A stretch of DNA of 64,000 nt, taken from positions 310,001 to 374,000 of the forward strand of contig NC_007295.1 of assembly GCF_000008205.1 (NCBI RefSeq), in the 5' to 3' direction. This document shows, piece after piece, positions 33,956 to 43,494 of the stretch; position 1 is the stretch's first letter; each line of letters starts with the position of its first letter. Made by a program: the position numbers and the translations under genes. The notes beneath the pieces were generated by a model that was given only the letters and a program-made list of their open reading frames with translations, did no database searches and was not told the origin of the DNA. Source of the stretch: Mesomycoplasma hyopneumoniae J (GTDB taxonomy: Bacteria > Bacillota_I > Bacilli_A > Mycoplasmatales > Metamycoplasmataceae).

Positions 33956-34744
33956 TCAAATTTTAACCTTGTCAAAGCTAATATATGCACTTAGACGTCT
34001 AATACCTTCTTGTACTAGCTGATTTATAGGATTAAAAGCAAGATTAATAATACTGTTTTTTAAAAGTTTAACAATTGCTGATCGCACATCTGAATTGTTT
34101 ATAAAATTAGCTAAAGAATCGAGGCTTGCATCATTGATCGAGTTAGATATAATGTTTTTTTCGTTCATATACATTGAGTTTAATATTTTGGTGGTTAAAA
34201 CGAGATTATTCACCATTCCGGCTTCATAGTTACCAGTAGCGATATTTGAATAAATTTCAACTGCATCTAAAATGGTAGGGAGTTGGTTGAATAGTGCCCC
34301 TAGAAAATTTAATGTTACATCAAAAACAGTAGCAACTCCATAAAGGCCATATCAAAATGCCATTGGAAATCAATGATATCAAGCTTCTTCCAGAACTTCT
34401 TTATCCTTAAAATGATCTTTGGTAAAAGAAATTAAATTTTCAGCAAATTTATTTAGATCTTCTTCTGAAAGATCATTGAGTTTATTTAATTTTACGAGTT
34501 TATTTAGTTCAAATTTGATAGAATCAATGTTTTTTTTATCATTTTCAAAAACATATTTAATAACATTATTTTTTAAAATCTCGGTGCTTGAAAATTCATT
34601 GCTTTGAATCTTGATTTCTGGAGCAATTTGTTTTTGTTGTAGTGGTGCGATTGAAGTAAATAATAATGGACTGGCCAACGTTGTTAGCATTAATCCTGAT
34701 GAAAAAATTTTAAACTTATTCGATTTTATAAATGAGTATTTCAT
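33956..34744 (-). CDS. Exported protein with an internal hydrophobic segment
   Basis: 262 aa, not recognised. Signal sequence MKYSFIKSNKFKIFSSGLML... (to about residue 32) without a lipobox. A charged helical part follows, then a markedly hydrophobic aromatic stretch WYHWFPMAFWYGLYGVATVF (residues about 122-141) continuing for another 30 residues. Such a segment could insert into a membrane. Partner of the polytopic protein downstream. Toxin, adhesin or envelope roles are all possible. Confidence 0.7.
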
Positions 34745-34791
34745 AATTTTCCTCCATAAGACTTAAATATTTTGTATAATTTATTATAGCA

Positions 34792-34833
34792 ATTATACCA
34801 TATATAAGAATTATTATACCATATATAAGAATT
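34792..34833. repeat. Perfect 21-bp tandem duplication in a promoter region
   Basis: ATTATACCATATATAAGAATT occurs twice without a gap, in the divergent space between 34744 (-) and 34847 (+). It ends 13 bp before the + gene, so copy number could alter promoter spacing. Confidence 0.85.
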
Positions 34834-34846
34834 ATACAAACATTAA

Positions 34847-35599
34847 ATGCTTAAAAAAATCCTTATTTTTACTAGCTATTTTAGTATTATAAGCCCTTTG
34901 TTTTTGGCTGTTTCTTGCACAAACATTATAATTAGCAAATCTGAATTATCAAAAATAGAAAGTAATATTTTTAATTTTATAATAAACGAAAATGAAAAAA
35001 ATTTAACTAGATTTACCGCAACTTTAGTAAAAAAAACTAATAATAACTTGACTTTTGTCAGTACTTTTCATTCGCTAAATTCAATAAAAAACAATATACA
35101 GCAACAAGTTTTTGATATTTTTTTACAACAATTTAGTGTGAAAAATTTAGAAACTAAATTAAAATCAAAAATTAGAGTTGAATATGAAAATAAAGAAAAA
35201 GATATCATAGTTTTTTCGCTAGATATAAAGGAACCCTTATTGTTGAGAATTTCGGATTCTATTGATTTTCAGGTTCTAGAGGATTTTACAAACACAAAAA
35301 ATAGCCTATTTAGCTTAGGTTTTCTCACGATCTTAAACGAAGATTTTAAACCTAAAACATTAAAAACATTATTTTATGTAAATGACAAAGTTGTTGAACT
35401 GGATAAAGAAAATGTTTTTGTCCAAGATATCAACTACAGGCAAGGTTCGTCAGGTTCTCCTCTATTTTACAAAAACAAAATTGTTGGTTTGTATAGGGGT
35501 AAAAAATTAAAAAACGGAAAATTAACCCCCTTTTTTAGACTTATTGATTTAGCTACTTATCAACAAATTAAATCTGTAGCTTCAAAATTAAAAGATTAG
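34847..35599 (+). CDS. Small trypsin-like serine protease lipoprotein
   Basis: 250 aa. Signal peptide with lipobox FLAVSC (Cys24). A minimal chymotrypsin-fold pattern can be traced: TFVSTFHSLNSI (His), DIIVFSLDIKEPL (Asp), and QGSSGSPLFYKNKIVGLY (Ser in G-S-S-G-S-P), in the right order and spacing for an HtrA/V8-like core without a PDZ domain. The substrate is unknown. A truncated copy lies at 32447. It is divergent from the exported-protein gene. Confidence 0.75.
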   Translation: MLKKILIFTSYFSIISPLFLAVSCTNIIISKSELSKIESNIFNFIINENEKNLTRFTATLVKKTNNNLTFVSTFHSLNSIKNNIQQQVFDIFLQQFSVKNLETKLKSKIRVEYENKEKDIIVFSLDIKEPLLLRISDSIDFQVLEDFTNTKNSLFSLGFLTILNEDFKPKTLKTLFYVNDKVVELDKENVFVQDINYRQGSSGSPLFYKNKIVGLYRGKKLKNGKLTPFFRLIDLATYQQIKSVASKLKD

Positions 35600-35751
35600 A
35601 ATAAAAATATTAATTATTTACTAAATTAATATATTAATTTATTAATTTCTTAGTTTTATTAGAATAAATTTTTACCCAAATAGTTTTAGCCCATAATAAA
35701 AAAATATTTAATATTAGGCTATTTTTCCAAAGTTGTAACCTAATAAAACTT

Positions 35752-35988
35752 GCGACTGGCCTTGATATTATTAATTCTACCACAAAAAAAATCAAATTCC
35801 AATTTTTTTTTATTTTTTTTAGTAATAGCAAATTAATTTACAATTTTCCATTTTTCCTTTTATAATTATCCTTTAATAGGCAGGCACGCCCAAATTTTTT
35901 CTAACGAAAAGGCATTCCTCTTTTTCTTTTCCTTATAATTATCTTTGATATTATAAGGAGGAAATTACTTTTTTGAAGGAAATTTAAA
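35752..35988. repeat. Direct repeat copy 2
   Basis: See 32161-32400. Lies downstream of the intact lipoprotein gene; no lipoprotein sequence follows this copy. The stretch 35600-36231 contains no gene that I can support. Confidence 0.85.
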
Positions 35989-36231
35989 AAGTCCATTTCT
36001 TATTTGTTTACTTTTTAAGCTCTTTTTGAATCTATATTACGTAGTAATATAAAAAATTCCAAAAAAACAGAATACACAAATTATATCTAAAAATTTAAAC
36101 TAAGACAAGATTAGCTCTATTTTTTTGATGGTGTAAACTTAAATTATTAAAATATCTATCAAAAGAAAAAGTTGAATATTTAATTTTTGGTATTAAACTT
36201 TACTAAACTAGCAACAAAACTTTCGGTATAA

Positions 36232-36363
36232 CTACTTGCGTTTTGAATGAAAACCTTGACCTTGCGTTTGTTTAACTTTTTCTAAAAACTTTGCATCTTC
36301 TGCTTTAATTTTTTCTATTAAATTATTAATTAAAGTCGTTTTTTCTTCAGCTGTGTAAAACAT
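36232..36363 (-). CDS. Small ORF, possible remnant
   Basis: 43 aa, charged helix MFYTAEEKTTLINNLIEKIK... A frameshift near the end would extend it with IQNASSYTESFVASLV. Not recognised; may be a fragment of a larger accessory gene. Confidence 0.3.
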   Translation of the reverse strand: MFYTAEEKTTLINNLIEKIKAEDAKFLEKVKQTQGQGFHSKRK

Positions 36364-36482
36364 AATTTTTTATTTTATATTAGAAATTTTTTTAAAAAGA
36401 AGAAAAATTTTATGAAAATTTAACTTCTTTTCCTTTATAATTTAAATTTATTAGGAATAAATTTTTGCCCAAAGGGGGAATT

Positions 36483-37547
36483 ATGGCAAATAAAGATCAA
36501 CCAAAACTAAAAAAATTTAGTCCATTTCAAACTCTTGTTTTTAATAGTTTGGCACAAGAAATAAAAGAAAGACCGGTAATTATTTTTCACGATACCGAAG
36601 AAAATTATTACTATTATATTAAAGCCCGCGATGCCCGTTTGGATAATGGTAGATTAAAAAACCCTTTTCAAGGTGAAATTTTGATTCCAAAATCAGATAA
36701 GCCTAATACTTTATTTACAAAAGATTCTTATTTAGATTGTTCGCAAATTTTTTATATGCGAGACAGCGAACTAGAAGAATTAGTTAAAAATAACCCAAAA
36801 ACAGAAATACTTGATTCAAAAGAATTAGAATTTGATCAAGTAAAAAAAATGTTTAATAAAATTAATGAATGTTTGAAATCTAAACCGCCTTTTATTGTAA
36901 TTTCCAAAGTTTCTTATGATTCAAAAACAAAAACAACTAAGTCCGAAGTTCAATATGCTAGTGATTGGCATTTAAAAAACGATTATGCCCAAGCAATAGC
37001 TGAAGTTGATAATATCGAAGAAATTAAAGAACTCGAAGAACTAAAAAATAAATTACACAACGAAAAAAACCAATTAAGGTTAGATTTATTTGAAACTGTT
37101 TTGCGGGAAGCTCGAAGAGAATATAGAAAAGAAAAAGTGTATAACCCTTTATTTGAATGAATAACAAAAAACAAATTTATCCAAAAAGGATTAAACACAA
37201 TTGAAATTATTCATGAATATAATAAGTTATCAAGCCCATTAGTACCAGAAACAATTAACGGCGATACAATTTATATTTGTTTAGTTAATAACAAATGGGA
37301 AGATAGAAGAGATTTTAGCTTATCTGAAAGATTAGAGCAAACTAATTTTAAATCTATGATTGATTGATTTAAAAAAAATGATTTGGATATAAATATGGAA
37401 TCATTTAGGCAATTTCGTAAGTCAATGCAAGAATCACAAGATTTAGGTGAATTGTTGTATTTTTATAAATTAGAGGAACAGCTGAAACAAGATTTATCCA
37501 AACTAGAAAAAAAATATAAAAAAGATGGACCAAAAATGAAAATGTAA
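36483..37547 (+). CDS. ICE-type accessory protein (resembles the Mbov_0400 family)
   Basis: 354 aa. ATG at 36483 follows AAAGGGGG; an in-frame TTG at 36465 is upstream of that site and is rejected. The N-terminal 110 residues (FSPFQTLVFNSLAQE, IIFHDTEENYYYYIKARDAR, LFTKDSYLDCSQIFYM) look like the proteins annotated beside mycoplasma integrative conjugative elements, and have a PemK-like beta-barrel rhythm (dS.lDcSQI). The C-terminal half is a charged coiled coil. The family link is from memory, not a search. It forms a unit with the broken gene downstream. Confidence 0.6.
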
Positions 37548-37560
37548 AAAGGAGAAAAAT

Positions 37561-38579
37561 ATGGAACTCGGTCATTTAATAGGCGCGATTTTTTCTCTAG
37601 TTTTTTGGTCTAGCTTTGGAATTTATATTAAAAAAGTTAAGCAAACAAACAAGATAAAAGCATTTATTTATAAAACAACAAAGCGCAAAAGAAACTTAAC
37701 TTATTTTTATCAATAAAGTAAAAATAAAAAAAGTTCATACCTTACTTAGTCAAAGTATTTATAAATACAAAAAAGTAGATCCGCAAAAAGTAGAACCAGA
37801 TTTAGGCCTTGTATGTGATTATAACGGACTTTTTACAAAAAAATCAGGAGAAAGTTTAAGAGGAATACCAAGAAATTTAGATGATTCAAATTTTATCGGT
37901 TATATTCAAACAACAAGTTTTTCACTTCATTTTGCCTCAAGCGCTTTGATACGAGCTAAAGCTTACAATGAAAATGGGTTTTGAATTAACAAAAATAATT
38001 TTCTTGTTGGTTTGATTGCTTTTAGCACCGCTATTTATAAAATAATTGATAGTGATTGAGTAAAAAATTATTCTAGCAAAAACCGGCGATGGCTTTAATC
38101 GTTTTTTATTAGATCTAGAAACCCAAACAAGACTAGAACAATTTTTACTTAGAAATTTATTTTTTGTTTCACTAACAAATTTAAATCATATTCGAAGTCT
38201 TGAGGATCCTAAAGATAAAGACAAAATTTATTTAAACGAGTTATGACTTGATAATTTAAATCAAAAGCCAACATTAGCTCTAAATACATTAAGAAATTAT
38301 CAACGTAGTCCTGAAGAATTAGAAATTGAAAATTTGTGATTTAGCATTCTTGAACATGCAAGCACAACTAGCAATTACCGGTCTGATTTTAAATATGGCT
38401 TATACCAAATTATTGAAGAACTAAACACAAAAACTTTAATAGACAGCACAAAATCAAATAAATACTCTTATGACTATCCAGAATTAAACGGTAATATCGA
38501 AGCTATCAAACAAAAACTTAAAAAATATTATCTTGAAGAAATTGCTCCTATTTTACTTGAATATGAATTTTTAAAATAA
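37561..38579 (+). pseudogene. ICE-associated gene, broken by at least two frameshifts
   Basis: A proper start (GGAGAAAAAT-ATG, 37561) opens a 51-aa N-terminal membrane helix (MELGHLIGAIFSLVFWSSFG). Long open stretches continue in a second frame (37700-38098: PDLGLVCDYNGLFTKKSG, GYIQTTSFSLHFASSALIR) and a third (38064-38579: GDGFNRFLLDLETQTRLEQF, ending ...LLEYEFLK). They read as one protein of about 330 aa of unknown function. It probably belonged to the same mobile element as the gene before it. Confidence 0.6.
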
Positions 38580-38592
38580 AATAAAAAAAAAG

Positions 38593-38615
38593 AAAAAAAA
38601 AAAAAAAAAAAAAAA
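38593..38615. repeat. Poly-A tract, 23 A
   Basis: Directly downstream of the broken ICE-type gene. Confidence 0.9.
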
Positions 38616-38620
38616 CCGCT

Positions 38621-38665
38621 AAGTTAGTAGAAAAAATTCAGACAATTAGTTTATATACTAACTTA
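38621..38665. repeat. Hairpin and 29-bp dispersed repeat
   Basis: AAGTTAGTA pairs with TACTAACTT. The enclosed segment 38624-38652 (with ATTCAGACAATTAGTTT) recurs at 46754-46782 with two differences, next to an IS3-type transposase remnant. It may mark an old insertion-sequence end. Confidence 0.55.
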
Positions 38666-38731
38666 ACTTTCTTGAAAAATTTATTATATAATAATTAATA
38701 TAGTAAATTTAATTTTTTGAAAGGAACAGTT

Positions 38732-40165
38732 TTGGTTAAAACAAGATTTTTTAGTAAATTTAAAGATTTTACTTGATCACAAATTTTTGCTTTAATAATA
38801 TTAGCAGCTGCTGATGTTTTTGTTATTGCTGCCCCTTATTATTTAAAAAATATCGTGCCTAACTTGCACACATATTTAGGAATTCGTGAAGACCAAGTAG
38901 CTTCTTTGACAGCCATTATTGGTTGAGTTACACTTGCAACTCAACTACCGGGTGGATTTTTATCTAATAGGATTAGTTCGCGTCGACTCTTATTTATTGC
39001 TGTCTTATCAACAGGAATTATTACATTTTGATTTGGTATAACCATCAAAAATGCTCAAAACTTAGGTGAAGAAAGCGCTTTGACTCAATATAAAATTATT
39101 TGAGGTCTTTGAGGAATCACATCAACTTTAATCTTTTGAACCCCACTTTGAAAGCTAGTTTCACAGCAAACCGACCAAAAAAGCCAAGGTCTTGCTTATG
39201 GGATTCAAGGTAGTGCAAATGGTATAGTTGGATTTTTCCTAGTTTTTGTTATTGGTTTAATTATTACTTCAATTTATTATCCAGACAATCAAAATACTAA
39301 TGAAATCAATAGCACACCTTTTGCTGCTTATACTTTTATAATTGGTAGTTTTTTAGTAATTACTTCATTTTTGGTTCTCTTTTTTGTCAAAGAGAAAAAA
39401 ATTGAACGTTATACTAACAAAATTAGTTTAGAATCGATCAAGAAAAATATTAGCCAAATTTATGTCTCACTTAAAAATTGAAAACTATGAATGCTTTCAA
39501 TTTTTGTAATGGGAATGTATACTTTCCAATCAGTTTTTGCCTATTACTTAGTTCAAGTGTTAAATAATGTCTTTTTAGCACCGACAATTTTAGTTACAAT
39601 TCTTGGTGGAATTAGAACTTATGGACTTCGAGGTTTAATTAGCTCTTATGTTGGTTACTATGCTGACAAATTTAGAAGCTACATTCTCATTTTAGTTTTA
39701 ACAGCACTGACAGGAATTTTTGTTATTTTAACTATTTTACTTCTTACCTTAGCTGGAATTCAAGAGCCTGGAACCCCACTATTTATCTTCTTTATAATAT
39801 TGGCTACAATTTTATTCTTAATTGCAGGTTCTCTATCATGAGTAATGGTAACTCTTAGATTTACTCAAGTTGCTGAAATTGAAATTGGTAAAAATAACTA
39901 TGCAAGTTCAGTTGGAATTCTTTCATTTATTGCGTTTTCACCAGATGCTTGATTCTATGAATTATCAGGATATATTGGAAAAATCTATACAATTGAAGGT
40001 CAAACAAATACTTCGCCTTTAGGTTATCAATTAATTTTAACAATCGCATTAGGTGTTGCCTTATTTGGGACAATTTGTGGATTAATAGTGTTTTTATACA
40101 ATCGAGCTGAACTTAAAAAACTAGGTAAAACAAATTATCGTTGAAGGGAATTAGATAATGCCTAA
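38732..40165 (+). CDS. MFS transporter, probable glycerophosphodiester/glycerol-phosphate uptake
   Basis: 477 aa, about 12 helices, many UGA Trp codons. TTG start at 38732, five bases after AAAGGAA; no ATG fits. The MFS motif A region appears as [14 protein letters not shown]. The stop overlaps the glpQ start by 8 bp. A glycerophosphodiester transporter (GlpU) works with GlpQ in Mycoplasma pneumoniae, so uptake of GPC or related compounds is a fair inference. Sequence alone does not fix the substrate. Confidence 0.85.
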
Positions 40166-40892
40166 AAAACAATTATTAATAGCACATCGTGGTTATTCAG
40201 GAATCGCACCTGAAAATACCAAACTAGCTTTTGATTTAGCATATGAATTTAATTTTGATGGAATCGAATTAGATGTTCATTTAACTAAAGATAATAGAAT
40301 AGTTGTCATTCATGACGAGGATACTAAAAGAACAGCTGGTGTTGATAAAATAATTGCAAATAGCACTTTATCTGAATTATATAATGATGATCATAGTTCA
40401 CATTTTCAACTTGAGACTCGTAAACAAACCATTTTAACACTTGAAGACTTTTTAGATCTTTATCTTGATAAGTTTGAAGTAATTAATGTTGAAATTAAAA
40501 CTGATCAAACTGAATACATTGGAATTGAAAAAATTATTGATGATTTATCAATTAGATATGGAAAAGACTTTTTTAACAAAATAATTTTTTCATCTTTTAA
40601 TTTTTCTACACTTGAACGTATGTTTAAATTAAACTCTAAATATCGCCTTGGTTTTTTATTTTGAACTAAAACCCAACTAACAAGACTAAGCGAAAAAAAA
40701 ATTAAACAAATTTGCAAGTATCTCCATCCTTGAGTGGATTTATATGACGAAGAACCAGCAATGATTGAAGCTTTTGGCCTACCACTAAACTTATGAACTC
40801 TCAAATCAAAAGCCCGCTACCAAAAATATTTAGATAACAAACATGTATATAGTCAAATAAGTAATTACAAATATAGTAAAGATATTAACTAA
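40158..40892 (+). CDS. glpQ: Glycerophosphodiester phosphodiesterase
   Basis: 244 aa, GDPD family. Catalytic blocks are complete: [15 protein letters not shown] (His, Arg, Glu), [21 protein letters not shown] (in two parts: [11 protein letters not shown] and VVIHDE), and INVEIKTD. It splits glycerophosphodiesters to glycerol-3-phosphate, the feed for GlpO and H2O2 formation in related species. No signal peptide, so cytoplasmic. Followed directly by an aspS fragment. Confidence 0.93.
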
Positions 40893-41148
40893 AATTCAAG
40901 ATCAAATTAACCTTCAATTTGGCAGTCTTTTAAAAGCTTTTAATTTTGGGGTCCCACCTCATGGAGGCTTTGCTTTTGGTCTTAATCGTCTAATTATGAT
41001 TTTATTAGAAGCAAACTCAATTCCTGATGTTATTGCTTTCCCATTAAATTCAAGAGGTTTAGACCTATTACTAAATTCACCTTCATCAATAAATCCTGAG
41101 TTATTATCTGAATACAATATCAAAATTAGCGATGCAGATAAAGAATAA
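40891..41148 (+). pseudogene. 3' fragment of aspartyl-tRNA synthetase gene
   Basis: An open frame without a start, overlapping the glpQ stop. IQDQINLQFGSLLKAFNFG, then GVPPHGGFAFGLNRLIMILL and SIPDVIAFPLNS are the class II motif 3 end of AspS. About 85 of some 560 residues remain. It must be left from a recombination or transfer event, since glpQ and aspS fragments abut with no gap. Confidence 0.88.
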
Positions 41149-41219
41149 TTTCCAAAAAGTTGAAAAATTTTAAAAAATAAGCAAAAAGCAACTAATTTTT
41201 ACCTTTTAAAACAGCACAA

Positions 41220-41315
41220 AAATTCCTAAAGAATTTAAACCTTGAAGCAGTTTTAAATTTTTAGGAATTTATAATAAATAAAAAAGAGATTTGGCTGAAA
41301 CAATCTCAAATTTTT
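41220..41315 (+). terminator. Two hairpins after glpQ/aspS fragment
   Basis: A long imperfect hairpin (AAATTCCTAAA/TTTAGGAATTT, 41220-41270) and a classic terminator (GAGATT/AATCTC, 41286-41307, followed by T7). The rest of 41149-41465 is empty. Confidence 0.75.
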
Positions 41316-41465
41316 TTATAAAAATTTATTAAAAATTTGAATTAAAGCCCGTTTTAGATAAGCAATTGCTCAAAAATCAAATAATAATTTACTAAAGTAA
41401 CAAAAGGTGAATTTTTGCAAATTTAGATAAAATTTAGTCTTAATTATACAAGTAAAATTGAAAAA

Positions 41466-43418
41466 TTAGAATTGCTCAAATTTTAGCAATTTAATAACCG
41501 GCTTACGATAACTTATTCAAGAAATTATAAGGTAAATTACCGAAATAGACACAAACATTATAAGTCATATTATTATAAGTAAATTCCCAACTTGCGTTAA
41601 TGAGGGCAGCAAAATATCTTGTCCCATTATTGAGGTATAAATTTTTCCCATTGACGGAATGAAAACAACCGAATTAATAAACAAAATAAAGAGTGAAATT
41701 ATAATAATATTTAGCCAATGGTAAAAGAAAATTTGTCAGGTTTTAGCACTTAATGCTTTAAGAATTCCAATTAATTTCATTTTTGAATCGCTCAGATTTT
41801 TGGCATAAAACACTGTTTGAATTAGCAAAATTATAATAAATAAAACTAGAATAGCACCAATAACTATATTTGTAAATGATTGTGTATTTAATATTGATTT
41901 GGATATACCACCTAGAGCCGATTGGGTTTCAAATTCTTTGTTGTTTTTAGCAAAGTTTTCAATATTATTAGCTAAATCATCATCAATATTAAAATACAGT
42001 TTTAATATTGATGGGTCAATTTTTTCTGGCTTATTGTTATTAAGATTTTCATTTGTTCCATTCTTTTTTTGCACAGGTTTGCCTAATTCATTAAATTTAT
42101 GATGTAAAAAGCTAAAATTTAATCTATTTAAAGTAGTCAAACTACTTATACCAACTACTTTTAGATCTACAACTGTTCTTCGTAAAGTAGAAACGGTAAT
42201 TTTTTGATTGTTTGGTTCTTTTATATTAAATTTTGTTGCCAGCGATTTTGAAATTATTATTTCATCTTTGTTTTGAATATTTCTGCCTACCAAATTTTTG
42301 TTCTCAAAAATAAATCTATTTTTAAAAAAATCACTTTCATCAATATAGTCAACAGAAGAGTCAAACTCTATTTTATCGCCATAAGAGAAAGTAACCTTAG
42401 GAAAATTAAAAAAAGGAACAATTTTTACAATTTTTGGGTTATTTTCTTTAAGTTTTGTGATTTCATCAGTTGAAAATGCTCCTATTTTTCCATTTGGTTT
42501 TTTGTTTATTACAACCGAATCTAATTGATATTCAATCGTTTTTTGCAAATTAGTGCTGCTAATATTTAAATTTAAAACCCCAAATAATAATGTCCCAAAA
42601 AAACTTGTTAAAAAAAGCATTAAAAATAAAATACTTGAAGTAAATTTTGATTTAAAATCTGTAATTGTTAATAAAAAACCTGTTTTAAATTCCTGTTTAA
42701 TTTTCGAAAGTTTTGAATTTTTAGCAGTTTCTTGATATTTTAAATCGCTGTTTTTAGCAATTAGCGGTTGATTTTGACTATTTTTGGCAAAAATTTCCTC
42801 AGTAATTTTGCTTGTTTCAATATAGACAATTTTGTCGGCATATTTTTTTGCTAAATCGAGGTTATGACTAACTACTAAAATAGTTTTATTTTTGGCAATA
42901 TTAGTTAAATTTTCAAATACAATTTTTGCATTTTCAATATCTAAATTTCTTGTTGGTTCATCAAGCAATATAAAACCACAATCACGTGAAAGTGAACGTA
43001 AAATTGCTATTCTTTGCCTTTCGCCCCCAGATAAATTATTTACTTTTTGCTCTAGTTGTTCAGTTTTTATCGACATTAAATTTGCATTTTGACTTAATGC
43101 ATTTTTGTCTAAAAGTTTATTTATTACATTATTTCCTATTAAAATATTGTCATTAGATGTAATTTTTTCAATTAAATTAAAATCTTGAAAAACAACATCA
43201 ACTAATGGTTTTTTAATTTCAGAACCATTTTCATCGAAAAAAGAAATTTTTCCACTATCTTTTTTTGTAAAACCGGCAATTAAATTAATAAGAGTTGTTT
43301 TACCGATTCCTGATTGGCCAACTACAAAAGTCACTTTGTTTGAAGGAATTTCAAGATTTAGTGAACTAAAAATAAATCTATTATCAATTTTTTTTGTTAA
43401 ATTTTGAATTTTAATCAT
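41466..43418 (-). CDS. Module B ABC2: MacB/FtsX-type ABC transporter
   Basis: 650 aa. ATPase domain (residues 1-215): Walker A GQSGIGKTT, Q-loop VFQDFNL, signature LSGGERQR, Walker B LLDEPTRNLD (Arg where paralogs have Gly), H-loop SHNLD. One helix near 262-285, an extracytoplasmic domain with IDESDFFKNRF, then three helices with LIGILKALSAKT. Equal in length to module C ABC2. It starts behind GAGG, 76 bp after ABC1. MacB-type proteins couple ATP use to extracytoplasmic movement rather than to a classic channel. Confidence 0.9.
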
Positions 43419-43471
43419 TTTTCCTCAGGCCTAAAATTAAAAAACTTGTAAATTTTTTTATATAAAAATAA

Positions 43472-43491
43472 AAAATCACGAATGTGATTTT
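43472..43491 (-). terminator. Small hairpin between ABC1 and ABC2 of module B
   Basis: AAAATCAC/GTGATTTT with a 4-nt loop; may lower transcription of ABC2. Confidence 0.5.
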
Positions 43492-43494
43492 AGA

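Noticed and set aside
36465-36482. TTG start for the ICE-type gene
   Set aside because: The ribosome-binding site AAAGGGGG lies after it, in front of ATG 36483.
40505-40804. A 99-aa open frame opposite glpQ
   Set aside because: Shadow of a gene with complete catalytic motifs.
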